Below, piece after piece: positions 13,951 through 21,058 of a DNA stretch of 21,058 nucleotides. The stretch covers positions 1-21,058 of the IMG/VR virus record IMGVR_UViG_3300034073_000544. One strand, given 5' to 3'. Origin of the DNA: a virus. Numbering within the stretch: the first letter of the stretch is position 1; every line of letters begins with the position of its first letter. The notes beneath the pieces are model-generated. The model ran no database searches, was not told the DNA's origin, and saw only the letters and a list, made by a program, of their open reading frames with translations. Both the position numbers and the translations under genes were made by a program.

Positions 13951-14238
13951 ATGGCAACCAAGAAAGACCCGCGTCTGGCTCGCGTCGGTGTGGAGGGCTT
14001 CAACAAGCCCAAGCGCACGCCTTCGCACCCCACAAAGTCGCACGTTGTGGTGGCCAAGGCTGGCGACCAGGTCAAGACCATCAGGTTCGGCCAGCAGGGT
14101 GTGTCCGGGTCTCCGAAGCGCGAAGGCGAGTCCAAGGCAGACAAAGCCAGGCGCGAGTCCTTCAAGGCACGCCACGCCAGCAACATCGCCAAGGGCAAGA
14201 TGAGTGCAGCGTATTGGGCAGACAAAGTGAAGTGGTGA
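13951..14238 (+). CDS. Conserved small phage protein ending AAYWADKVKW (95 aa)
   Basis: A 95-aa, very basic protein. Features: GVEGFNKPKRTPSHPTKSHV (14-33), VKTIRFGQQGVSGSP (41-55), then a Lys/Arg-rich helix (KADKARRESFKARHASNI, 63-80) and AKGKMSAAYWADKVKW at the end. I know close variants of the TPSHPTKSHVVVAK and KGKMSAAYWADKVKW blocks from many phage genomes, but no function. The compact, conserved, Arg/Lys-rich sequence suggests nucleic-acid binding. It starts 2 bases after the previous stop and lacks a good ribosome site, so it likely depends on coupled translation. Confidence 0.75.
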   Translation: MATKKDPRLARVGVEGFNKPKRTPSHPTKSHVVVAKAGDQVKTIRFGQQGVSGSPKREGESKADKARRESFKARHASNIAKGKMSAAYWADKVKW

Positions 14239-14243
14239 CCTGA

Positions 14244-15647
14244 ATGCAGATTCCAGTCCTCAACGGCATCTACACGGACAACGGTCCGGACATTCGCACG
14301 TCCTACCCGGTCAACCTTGTGCCGGTGCCGAAGAAGTCTGGCATCAGCAACGGGTTTCTCCGGCCCGGCGACGGCCTGGTGGCCAACGGCACTGGCCCAG
14401 GCATCGACCGTGGCGGCGTCAACTGGAACGGCACCTGCTACCGCGTCATGGGCACCAAGCTCGTGACCGTGGCCAGCAACGGCGTTGTGACCGTGCTGGG
14501 CGATGTGGGCGGCCCGGTCAACACGCTGGTGTCCTTCGACTACAGCTTTGACCGACTGGCCATTGCCTCTGGTGGCAGGCTCTACTACTGGAACGGCGTC
14601 CTAACGCAGGTGACGGACCCGGACCTTGGTGTGGTGCTCGATGTGGTGTGGGTGGACGGCTACTTTATGACCACCGATGGCGAGTTCCTGGTGGTGACAG
14701 AACTGACCGACCCGACCCAGGTCAATCCGCTGAAGTATGGCTCCAGCGAGGTCGATCCTGATCCAGTGGTGGCGCTGCTCAAACTGCGCAACGAGGTCTA
14801 TGCACTGAACCGAAACACCATCGAAGTGTTCGACAACGTGGGCGGCGACTTTTTCCCGTTCCAACGTATCGACGGCGCGCAGATTCAAAAGGGTGTCATC
14901 GGCACGTTTGGCTGCTGCGTCTACCTGGAGACGGTGGCATTCCTGGGCAGCGGCCGCAACGAGCAGCCAGGCATCTACCTTGGAGCAAACGCGCAGGCGC
15001 AGAAGATCAGCACGCAAGAGATCGACATGCTGCTGCTGAACTACACCGAGGCGCAACTGGCCACGGTGAAGCTGGAGGCGCGCAACGACAAGAACCACCA
15101 GCACCTGTATGTGCATCTTCCGGACCGCACCGTCGTCTATGACGCGGCGGCCAGCGAGGCGCTTGGTGAGCAGGTTTGGTTCACGCTGACCACCAGTCAG
15201 GTCGGCTTCAGCCAGTACCGTGCGCGCAACCTGGTGTGGGCCTACGACAAGTGGCTTGTGGGCGATCCTCAGTCCAGCACCATCGGCTACATGGTCGATG
15301 ACATTGGCAGCCATTGGGGACAGATCGTGCGCTGGGAGTTCGGCACGCTGATTGCCTACAACGAAGGCAACGGCGCGATCTTCAACGAACTGGAACTGGT
15401 GGCGCTGACCGGCCGCGTGGAACTTGGCGTCGACCCGATCATCAGCACCAGCTACTCGGTGGACGGCATGGCCTGGAGTCAGGACCGGCCCATCCGAGTT
15501 GGCACCACCGGCAGCACCAAGAAGCGCCTGGCCTGGTTTCAGCAAGGCCACATGCTGAACTGGCGCATCCAGCGCTTCCGTGGCGACACGCAAGCGCACC
15601 TGTCGTTCGCCAGGCTTGAGGCACAAATCGAGGCGCTTGCGTACTGA
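14244..15647 (+). CDS. Packaged-DNA stabilisation protein (P22 gp10-like tail hub)
   Basis: A 467-aa protein (P22 gp10 is 472 aa). The N-terminus MQIPVLNGIYTDNGPDIRTS and YPVNLVPVPKKSGISNGFL match the family. A repeated beta pattern runs through the centre (VSFDYSFDRLAIASGGRLYY, VLDVVWVDGYFMTTDGEFLV), consistent with a propeller-like fold, and the C-terminus carries RRLAWFQ-like and FRGDTQAHLSFARLEAQIEA segments. In P22, gp10 forms the hexameric hub below gp4, closes the DNA channel and carries the tailspikes. It follows the gp4-like gene with two interposed small genes. The start codon has a weak ribosome site, so coupling is likely. Confidence 0.9.
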   Translation: MQIPVLNGIYTDNGPDIRTSYPVNLVPVPKKSGISNGFLRPGDGLVANGTGPGIDRGGVNWNGTCYRVMGTKLVTVASNGVVTVLGDVGGPVNTLVSFDYSFDRLAIASGGRLYYWNGVLTQVTDPDLGVVLDVVWVDGYFMTTDGEFLVVTELTDPTQVNPLKYGSSEVDPDPVVALLKLRNEVYALNRNTIEVFDNVGGDFFPFQRIDGAQIQKGVIGTFGCCVYLETVAFLGSGRNEQPGIYLGANAQAQKISTQEIDMLLLNYTEAQLATVKLEARNDKNHQHLYVHLPDRTVVYDAAASEALGEQVWFTLTTSQVGFSQYRARNLVWAYDKWLVGDPQSSTIGYMVDDIGSHWGQIVRWEFGTLIAYNEGNGAIFNELELVALTGRVELGVDPIISTSYSVDGMAWSQDRPIRVGTTGSTKKRLAWFQQGHMLNWRIQRFRGDTQAHLSFARLEAQIEALAY

Positions 15648-15649
15648 CC

Positions 15650-16711
15650 ATGGCAACGCAAAAACTCAACCTCACCCGCGACCAGCTTGCCACGTTCCTG
15701 AAGAACCACGAGCAGATCAAGCAGTTCGAGGCACTGTTTCAGCTTGCGGACGCCATCGCTCCTGACGTCGTCAACGAGGTCAAGATCGAGGCAGGAACGG
15801 CGCAGGCCACGGCAAACGAGGCGCTGGCGCAGTTGCAGCGCATCGCCAACGCACTGGAGTTGCTGGCTGCTGCGCCTGTGATCCAGAACAACAACTCTGT
15901 GGTGACGGACTACATCGATCTTCCTGAGAACGGTCCTCATGTGACGCAAGCGCGACGCGTGCAGTGGAACCGAGACGACGGCACGATGGACGTTGGCCTG
16001 TACGGTGGCAGCGTGCTGCAAGTTGGCCAGGAGATTCACTACTACGCCAAGAACACCAGCGGCGCACTGATCGCCAACGGCACGCCAGTGATGTTCACTG
16101 GAACCGTTGGCGCATCAGGCAAGCTGATGTTTGGTCTAGCGATTGCTGATGGCTCTGTGCCTGCTGAGTACATGATGGGCGTGGCCACGCAGGACATTGA
16201 CGACAACGCCTTTGGCTATGTCACCAGCTTCGGTCTGGTGCGAGGATTCGACACCACCGGCACTTCATATGGCGAGGTCTGGGCAGACGGAGACCTGCTG
16301 TACTTTGACCCGGCAACGCCTGGCACATGGACCAACGTCAAGCCAGCAGCGCCGAACATCGCTGTGCCTGTGGCCGTCGTCGTCAACGCTGGAAGCGGTG
16401 GTTCTGGATCGATCTTCGTGCGCATGGAGTTGAGCGAGTCGCTTAATAACCTGCAGGACGTCTACATCAACGGCGGAGGTCCATCGGCTGGCCAAGTGCT
16501 GATCTACGACGCAGCGCAGCAGCGGTGGGAAAACCATTTCCTGACGCCAGGCGCAAACATCAGCATCACCAACGCATCCGGCTCGATCACGATTGCTGTG
16601 ACTGGCCTTGGCACGATGGCGTTCGAGAACACCGGCGCTTCTGGGTCGTTCACCGCAGCCAGTGGCGAGGTGATCACTGTCGTCAACGGCGTCATCACCA
16701 GCATCGTATAA
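15650..16711 (+). CDS. Tail fibre/needle-like protein: N-terminal coiled coil plus beta-rich body
   Basis: A 353-aa protein. Residues about 10-76 are helical and heptad-like (FLKNHEQIKQFEALFQLADA, then ATANEALAQLQRIANALELL). From 85 on it is beta-rich with Gly/Thr turns: MDVGLYGGSVLQVGQEIHYY (113-132), GTPVMFTGTVGASGKL, DGDLLYFDPATPGTWTNV. A fibre-type end follows (SLNNLQDVYINGGGPSAGQV, then TFTAASGE-like GSFTAASGEVITVVNGVITS). This modular pattern matches phage tail fibre or tail-tip proteins. It holds the place of the P22 tail needle gene 26, directly after gp10. No receptor-binding or glycosidase motif is visible. The start lacks a clear ribosome site but lies 2 bases after the previous stop. 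Confidence 0.65.
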   Translation: MATQKLNLTRDQLATFLKNHEQIKQFEALFQLADAIAPDVVNEVKIEAGTAQATANEALAQLQRIANALELLAAAPVIQNNNSVVTDYIDLPENGPHVTQARRVQWNRDDGTMDVGLYGGSVLQVGQEIHYYAKNTSGALIANGTPVMFTGTVGASGKLMFGLAIADGSVPAEYMMGVATQDIDDNAFGYVTSFGLVRGFDTTGTSYGEVWADGDLLYFDPATPGTWTNVKPAAPNIAVPVAVVVNAGSGGSGSIFVRMELSESLNNLQDVYINGGGPSAGQVLIYDAAQQRWENHFLTPGANISITNASGSITIAVTGLGTMAFENTGASGSFTAASGEVITVVNGVITSIV

Positions 16712-16720
16712 GGAGAAACC

Positions 16721-17056
16721 ATGACCGTCACAGTCAAAGTTCTGATCCCGGCCAAGCAAGCCGAGAACGCTCAAACCACACAGTACACGGCGGTCAACGC
16801 CAAAGCCATCATTGACAAGTTCACAGCCACCAACACCAGCGCAGGCAACGTGACCATCAGCGTCAATTTGGTGACCAACGGCGGAAGTCCTGGTGTCAGC
16901 AACCTGGTGGTGGATGCGCGATCCATAGCACCCGATGAGACCTACACTTTCCCCGAGTTGGTCGGCCAGGTGCTGGATGCTGGCGGCTTCATTTCAACCA
17001 TCGCCAGCGCTGCCACGTCGCTGACCATTCGCGCCAGTGGCCGCGAGATCACTTGA
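16721..17056 (+). CDS. Hypothetical beta-rich virion-module protein (111 aa)
   Basis: A 111-aa protein with an alternating hydrophobic pattern: VTVKVLIPAKQAENAQTTQY (3-22), KAIIDKFTATNTSAGNVTIS, VNLVTNGGSPG, SIAPDETYTFPELVGQVLDA (68-87), and SLTIRASGREIT at the end. This looks like an Ig-like or jelly-roll beta sandwich such as small capsid or fibre decoration proteins, which is inferred from pattern only. AAGGAG overlaps the preceding stop and is 6 bases from the ATG, giving strong translation. It is flanked by the tail protein and the Cys-rich gene. Confidence 0.6.
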   Translation: MTVTVKVLIPAKQAENAQTTQYTAVNAKAIIDKFTATNTSAGNVTISVNLVTNGGSPGVSNLVVDARSIAPDETYTFPELVGQVLDAGGFISTIASAATSLTIRASGREIT

Positions 17057-17067
17057 AGGAGAAAACC

Positions 17068-17469
17068 ATGGACATGCCTAAGATCATGATGGCTGGCTTC
17101 ACCGGCTTGCCAGAGGCCATGCCGTTTATCACGGCTGCCGAGAACAAGAAGAACACCCAGGTGGTGATTGACGACTGGATGCTCGGCCCTGAAAACCCGT
17201 CCAACGAACCTGGCGCGAACAAGCCCTACTGGATGAAGCTGGCCAAGGCCATGCAAGTCGACGAGAAAGAGGCGCGTCGTCGTCGGTGCTCGAACTGCGA
17301 GTACTACGACAACAGCACCATGATGCAGGCCAAGATGGAGCGAATCCCGCAAAACCAATGGGACACCAATGCAGGCTTTCGTGGCTACTGCCACAAGTTC
17401 GACTTCATCTGTCACGACCTCCGTTCTTGCCAAGCATGGGAAGAACGCGAGTTCGAGATGGAAGATTGA
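17068..17469 (+). CDS. Cys-rich, probable metal-binding phage protein (133 aa)
   Basis: A 133-aa protein with ordered Cys residues confined to the C-terminal half: C74 and C77 (RRCSNCEYYD), then C108, C115 and C121 (YCHKFDFICHDLRSCQAW). The C-x2-C pair plus C-x6-C-x5-C could hold zinc or an iron-sulphur cluster. H109 and H116 add further ligands. N-terminal AENKKNTQVVIDDWMLGPEN has no known domain. I recall variants of the CxxC...YCxK...CHxxxxC pattern in other phages, always unassigned. AAGGAG is 6 bases before the chosen ATG; an in-frame ATG at 17053 lies upstream of that site. It may be a virion component or a redox or regulatory protein. Confidence 0.7.
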   Translation: MDMPKIMMAGFTGLPEAMPFITAAENKKNTQVVIDDWMLGPENPSNEPGANKPYWMKLAKAMQVDEKEARRRRCSNCEYYDNSTMMQAKMERIPQNQWDTNAGFRGYCHKFDFICHDLRSCQAWEEREFEMED

Positions 17470-17493
17470 CAGGTCATGGGAATGTGGGAAAAT
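17466..17493 (+). promoter_or_regulatory. Candidate internal promoter ahead of the cupin and ejection genes
   Basis: TTGACA (17466-17471), a 16-base spacer and GAAAAT (17488-17493) give a perfect -35 and a four-of-six -10. The -35 overlaps the stop codon of the Cys-rich gene. The following leader to 17550 is the longest gap in the late block (81 bases), which fits a separate transcription start. Confidence 0.4.
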
Positions 17494-17550
17494 AGCACCA
17501 CTGAGCCGTTCGAGCAGCCAGTAGCTCACAGCCCCAAGCAGGAGGATTCG

Positions 17551-18015
17551 ATGAGCGATGTCGCGGTTCAGGAAGTTGCCAAGCAGGCCGGTGTGCCTGC
17601 GGAGCACTTGCCGATCTACCGCCTGGAGGCTGAACTGCTCAAGTTGCCCCAGGTCGACATGCCTGTCGATCACGACTTCTGCAACGGCCTCTACGCTCGG
17701 ACCATGCACATCCCAGCAGGCACCGTCCTGACTGGTGCGGTTCACAAAGACGAGTCCTTCTTCGTGGTTCGCAAAGGCCACCTGATCGTCACCACAGACG
17801 ATGGTTCGGCCCAGGTCGGTCCTGGCTTTATGAGCGTCACCAAGCCCAACACCAAGCGCGCTGGCGTAGCGCTGACGGACGTTGAGGTCACCACCTTCCA
17901 CGCCAACCCGACGAACGAGACAGACCCGCAGGCCATCTGGGACATGTACACCGTCCCGGCTCCTGCTCCTGTCCTTGAGGCCGTCCAACACCCGAATTTG
18001 GAGGGCAAACAATGA
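17551..18015 (+). CDS. Cupin-fold phage protein (154 aa)
   Basis: A 154-aa protein. A helical N-terminus (1-35) precedes a small beta-barrel with the cupin pattern: YARTMHIPAGTVLTGAVHKD (48-67), then ESFFVVRKGHLIVTTDDG (68-85), and VGPGFMSVTKPNTKRAG (89-105). The first cupin motif keeps a single His (H65) and an acidic pair (D67, E68) in place of the usual HxH; H117 in FHANP could be another ligand. Metal binding is therefore uncertain. An Ala/Pro tail follows. AGGAGG precedes the ATG by 5 bases; an earlier in-frame ATG at 17476 has no such site. Cupin-like proteins occur in many phage structural regions with unknown roles; a small structural barrel is as likely as an enzyme. Confidence 0.75.
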   Translation: MSDVAVQEVAKQAGVPAEHLPIYRLEAELLKLPQVDMPVDHDFCNGLYARTMHIPAGTVLTGAVHKDESFFVVRKGHLIVTTDDGSAQVGPGFMSVTKPNTKRAGVALTDVEVTTFHANPTNETDPQAIWDMYTVPAPAPVLEAVQHPNLEGKQ

Positions 18016-18734
18016 GTTTCGGTCTATCTGGAGCAGCGCTGGCAGGCATTGCTGTTGGCGGCGCAACGCTCGTATCTGGCCTGGCACAGGCCGACGCAGC
18101 CGGTGACGCGGCTGCAGCACAAACCCAAGCATCCGAGGCTGGCATCGCTGAACAGCGTCGCCAGTTCGACAAGGTCCAAGAACTGCTCAAGCCTTACGTC
18201 GAAGCCGGTACCGGCGCGATTGAAGGGCTGGAACCGTTCGCACAGGCTGGCGCACCTGCCCTGCAGGCCCAGCAGGCATTGCTTGGTCTGGCTGGCCCCG
18301 AAGCACAGCGCAAGGCCATTGCCGATCTGGCGGCCGGTCCGCAGATGCAGGCGCTGGTCCAGCAAGGCGAGAACGCACTGCTGCAGCAGGCATCGGCCAC
18401 TGGTGGGCTGCGTGGCGGCAATATCCAAGCGGCCCTGGCACAGTTCCGTCCGCAGGTGCTGTCCGAGTTGATCGGCCAACAGTACAGCCGTCTTGGCGGC
18501 CTGACTGCACTCGGTCAAGAAACCACTTCGAACCTAGCGCGTCTTGGCCAAGCATCGGCTGCTGGCACCGGCGCTGCTGCGCAGGAAAGCGGCGCAAACA
18601 TCGCCAGCCTTCTGGCCCAGCAAGGCGCTGCACAAGCTGGCGCACAGATGGCCCAAGGCCGTGCGTTCGCATCCATTCCCGCAGCCATCTCTGGCGGCCT
18701 GGGCATCTTCTCTGGCCTGGGAGGTAAATTCTGA
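18012..18734 (+). CDS. Ejection (DNA transfer) protein, P22 gp7-like
   Basis: A 240-aa Ala/Gly/Gln-rich protein (P22 gp7 is 229 aa). A hydrophobic N-terminus (LSGAALAGIAVGGATLVSGL, 5-24) is followed by a helical stretch (EQRRQFDKVQELLKPYVEAG) that is typical of phage DNA transfer proteins. Further Gln/Ala-rich helices follow, and a glycine-rich tail (PAAISGGLGIFSGLGGKF) ends the protein. Such proteins are packed in the virion and leave with the DNA to form a channel across the cell envelope. The ATG overlaps the cupin stop (ATGA). It is the first of three consecutive ejection-type genes in P22 order. Confidence 0.8.
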   Translation: MSFGLSGAALAGIAVGGATLVSGLAQADAAGDAAAAQTQASEAGIAEQRRQFDKVQELLKPYVEAGTGAIEGLEPFAQAGAPALQAQQALLGLAGPEAQRKAIADLAAGPQMQALVQQGENALLQQASATGGLRGGNIQAALAQFRPQVLSELIGQQYSRLGGLTALGQETTSNLARLGQASAAGTGAAAQESGANIASLLAQQGAAQAGAQMAQGRAFASIPAAISGGLGIFSGLGGKF

Positions 18735-20077
18735 TGGCACTTCAACTACCATCCGGCCCAATCAACTACGGCGTTGACATTCCTGATCCGTCGCAGGCTT
18801 TCCTGTCGGCGTTCAAAACTGGCACGGCCATCACAGAAACCCGCATGGCGCAGGAGCAAGCCCAGCGCCAGGCAGAGCAGCAGAAGCTGATTTCGCAAGC
18901 ATTCCAGCGTCTGCGCCAGCCCGGCGCAACTGCCAAGGACTATGCCGATCTGGCAATGATGCTGCCTGAGACGCAGGCCAAGGCCGTGCGCGAGAGTTTC
19001 AGCATGATCAACGCTGACCAACAGCAGAATGCACTTGGCCAAGCTGGCCAGGTGTTTTCAGCCTTCAAAGCTGGAAAGCCTGAGATTGCCATCGGCCTGA
19101 TTGAGCGCCAGATCGAAGCCAAGCGCAACAGTGGCGACGAAGAGGGCGCGAAGTTTTTGGAGACCTGGCGCGATGTGGCCAAAGAAAACCCGAAGGCCAC
19201 CGAGGATTACTTCGGCTTCACCATCTCGCAGATGCCCGGCGGCGACAAGGTCATCGAAGGCGCTGTGAAGCTGGAGACTGATCGTCGCGCTGCACAACTG
19301 CAGCCGTTCACGCTGCGCAAAGAAACTGCTGACGCCATCATCAAAGAAGCTGAAGCAAAGTTCGCACCGCAGAAGTTCGGTCTGGAGATCAATCTCACAC
19401 AGTCACAGATCGAGCAGGCGAAAGCGGCGCGTCGTGCATCTGATGCTGCTGCTGCCAAGTCCGGCGCAGAGGCACAGCGTGCGCGCGCAGAGGCAGACCA
19501 GATGGCTGCGGGCATCATCCCGGTGGAAAAGCGACCCGAGGCCGAGGGCAAGTTCCGCAAGGAATACAGCGACCAGACTAAGGGCTACCAGGAAGTCAAG
19601 TCGGCCTACGGCCGCGTGCTTGCTTCGCAAGAGACGGCCGCTGGCGACCTGGCTCTGATCTTCAACTACATGAAGATGCTGGACCCCGGCTCTGTGGTGC
19701 GCGAGGGCGAGTTTGCAACGGCACAGAACGCCACCGGCGTGCCTGAGCGCATCCAGAACCTGTACAACAACCTGGTGAAAGGTGAGCGCCTGAATCCCGA
19801 CCAGCGCAAGATGTTCGGCAAGCAGGCCGAAGGCCTGTACAAGCAGGCCCAGACCCAAGAAGCCACCGTGCGCACCGGCATCGAGCGAATCGCAAAAGGC
19901 TACGGTCTGAACACGGCAAACATCTTCTACACACCGACCGAAGTTGCGCCAACGGCACCAGAGGCACCACGCCAGCCTGGCGCGCCTGTGTCGGTGACGG
20001 CCCCCAACGGCCAGGTGCTGACCTTCCCGTCGCAGCAAGCGGCTGACGACTTCAAGAAAGCAGCAGGAATCCGCTGA
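18734..20077 (+). CDS. Ejection (DNA transfer) protein, P22 gp20-like position
   Basis: A 447-aa protein, comparable to P22 gp20 (471 aa). The N-terminus (GVDIPDPSQAFLSAFKTGTA) leads into Gln/Ala-rich helices. The central part (about 195-265) is probably coiled coil (ADAIIKEAEAKF, AKAARRASDAAAAKSGAEAQ). A conserved C-terminal block reads LALIFNYMKMLDPGSVVREG, then EFATAQNATGVPERIQNLYN; it recurs in phage internal or injection proteins. The tail (APNGQVLTFPSQQAADDFKK) resembles a short C-terminal module also seen in other phage proteins. It is coupled by TGATG to the next gene. Assignment is by motif, composition and gene order. Confidence 0.75.
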   Translation: MALQLPSGPINYGVDIPDPSQAFLSAFKTGTAITETRMAQEQAQRQAEQQKLISQAFQRLRQPGATAKDYADLAMMLPETQAKAVRESFSMINADQQQNALGQAGQVFSAFKAGKPEIAIGLIERQIEAKRNSGDEEGAKFLETWRDVAKENPKATEDYFGFTISQMPGGDKVIEGAVKLETDRRAAQLQPFTLRKETADAIIKEAEAKFAPQKFGLEINLTQSQIEQAKAARRASDAAAAKSGAEAQRARAEADQMAAGIIPVEKRPEAEGKFRKEYSDQTKGYQEVKSAYGRVLASQETAAGDLALIFNYMKMLDPGSVVREGEFATAQNATGVPERIQNLYNNLVKGERLNPDQRKMFGKQAEGLYKQAQTQEATVRTGIERIAKGYGLNTANIFYTPTEVAPTAPEAPRQPGAPVSVTAPNGQVLTFPSQQAADDFKKAAGIR

Positions 20078-21058
20078 TGGCAACCGACTACGAAGCACTC
20101 GCACGACAGTTCGGCGGCACGGTGGCAGGCCCGGCTCCAGCCCCTGCGCCTGCTCCGGCAGCAGCCCCTGCGCCAGCACCGCTGCCTGTCACGCCAAGAA
20201 CTCCTGCAGCAGTGCAGCAGCCTCTGCCTGTGACGCCACAGACGCAGCCTGCGCAGGTGGTCGACTACGCTGCCATGGCCACGCAGTTTGGCGGCCAGGC
20301 TGCACCGGCAGAACCTCCCAAGATGGGGTTTTTCGAGTCCTTGGGCGAGATGGTCACCGGATCGCGGCGCGCGACCACCGAGACCCAGACATTGCCCGAG
20401 TGGACCTCGATGCCGGAACTCAACCAGATGAGCGTGGCGTCCCTCAAGACGGCTCTGGGCACGCTGCTGTCCAACCCGCAGGAGACGGTCCAGATTCTGC
20501 AGGCCAACTTCCCTGGCGCGCAGGTTCGCCAGGACGCCAAGGGCAACTTCATCATCCGATCATCCGTTGACCAGCGCGAGTACGCCATTCCTCCTGGCCT
20601 GTCCGTTGGCGACATTCCACGCGTCATTGGCGGCCTGCTGGCATTCACCCCTGCCGGGCGTGCCACCACAATTCCTGGTGCCGTGGCCGCTGGCGCTGGC
20701 ACTCAGGCTGTGATCGAGGCCACACAGGCAGGAACTGGCGGCCGCTTCGACACTGGCGAGGTGGTCACGGCTGGCGCAGCCGGTGGGGCTGGCCAGGTGG
20801 TGCAGCGCGGCGTGCAAGCGGCTGTCCCTGCCGTCAAGCGCACCGTGCAGCGCGTCACAGGCCGTGCGTCTGCGCCAGCAGCACCGGCAGCAGCAGCCCC
20901 AGCGGCGCGTCCTGCGGCCCCTGGCGCGCGAATTGAGCCGACGCTTGAGCCGATGCCTGCCCAGCCTGCTGCGGCGGCTCCTGCGGCCGTTCAGGCCGTC
21001 CCTGAGCAGCCAATCGTCCAGGCGGCCGTGCAGGCGGTGCCAGAGCAGTCTGCCATCC
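20077..21058 (+). CDS. Large ejection/internal virion protein, P22 gp16-like position (C-terminus beyond window)
   Basis: An open frame runs from an ATG coupled to the previous stop (TGATG) to the window end, giving at least 327 residues. It begins with DYEALARQFGG (4-14), then a Pro/Ala-rich linker, and a second copy, DYAAMATQFGG. GFFESLGEMVTGSRR and EYAIPPGLSVGDIPRVIGGL follow, then a Gly/Ala-rich stretch (about 189-250) that may insert in membranes, and another Ala/Pro-rich linker. Large phage internal proteins of this kind may carry a peptidoglycan-degrading domain further on; none is visible in the part seen. Placement after the gp7- and gp20-like genes matches P22 gp16. Confidence 0.75.
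   Translation, partial: MATDYEALARQFGGTVAGPAPAPAPAPAAAPAPAPLPVTPRTPAAVQQPLPVTPQTQPAQVVDYAAMATQFGGQAAPAEPPKMGFFESLGEMVTGSRRATTETQTLPEWTSMPELNQMSVASLKTALGTLLSNPQETVQILQANFPGAQVRQDAKGNFIIRSSVDQREYAIPPGLSVGDIPRVIGGLLAFTPAGRATTIPGAVAAGAGTQAVIEATQAGTGGRFDTGEVVTAGAAGGAGQVVQRGVQAAVPAVKRTVQRVTGRASAPAAPAAAAPAARPAAPGARIEPTLEPMPAQPAAAAPAAVQAVPEQPIVQAAVQAVPEQSAI

Noticed and set aside
16942-18132. A 396-codon open frame on the minus strand across several late genes
   Set aside because: It spans several coupled plus-strand genes with good ribosome sites, and its sequence shows no recognisable domain.

Overview
This window is part of a tailed double-stranded DNA phage or prophage with a P22-like (short-tailed podovirus) virion module. 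No bacterial housekeeping gene is visible. The G+C-rich coding (about 60% by eye, many GGC/GCC/CTG codons) and the absence of tRNAs fit a phage of a G+C-rich proteobacterium. A betaproteobacterial host is my guess and not something the sequence proves.

Layout. (1) Bases 1-2248, leftward: a recombination operon read from right to left. It holds a Sak4-like RecA-fold ATPase, a 65-aa protein, a 135-aa conserved phage protein, a DUF669 protein and a PD-(D/E)XK exonuclease that runs off the window. (2) Bases 2249-2369: a compact divergent control region. A near-consensus leftward sigma70 promoter and a weaker rightward one face each other and overlap, with a 17-bp imperfect palindrome in both spacers. 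(3) Bases 2370-5624, rightward: a Cro-like repressor, a lower-G+C GIY-YIG/HTH protein, a TOPRIM-primase/RepA-type helicase, a repeat-rich candidate replication origin with a consensus DnaA box, a DUF6378 protein and a 41-aa membrane protein. (4) Bases 5624-21058, rightward: packaging and virion genes. These are TerS, a Gp49-family protein, TerL, portal, scaffold, coat, two small proteins, gp4-like adaptor, two small proteins, gp10-like stabilisation protein, a coiled-coil/beta tail protein, a 111-aa protein, a Cys-rich protein, a cupin protein, and three ejection-type proteins, the last cut by the window edge.

How it fits together. The leftward operon would supply recombination functions, and the first rightward genes supply regulation and replication from an origin directly downstream of the replicase. 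The late block follows the P22 order (3-2-1-8-5-4-10-...-7-20-16), and protein lengths are close to the P22 counterparts. Most junctions are ATGA or TGATG overlaps or gaps of only a few bases, so translation is probably coupled across long transcripts. No lysis genes, integrase, CI-type repressor, recognisable tailspike or classical tail needle are in view.

Novelty. I see no clear new defence system. The parts most worth following up are the iteron-like origin (5039-5199), the interleaved promoters and operator (2303-2337), the foreign-looking GIY-YIG/HTH gene, and the block of unassigned genes sitting where P22 has its needle gene (15650-18015). Family assignments come from recognised motifs and gene order; no searches were run.
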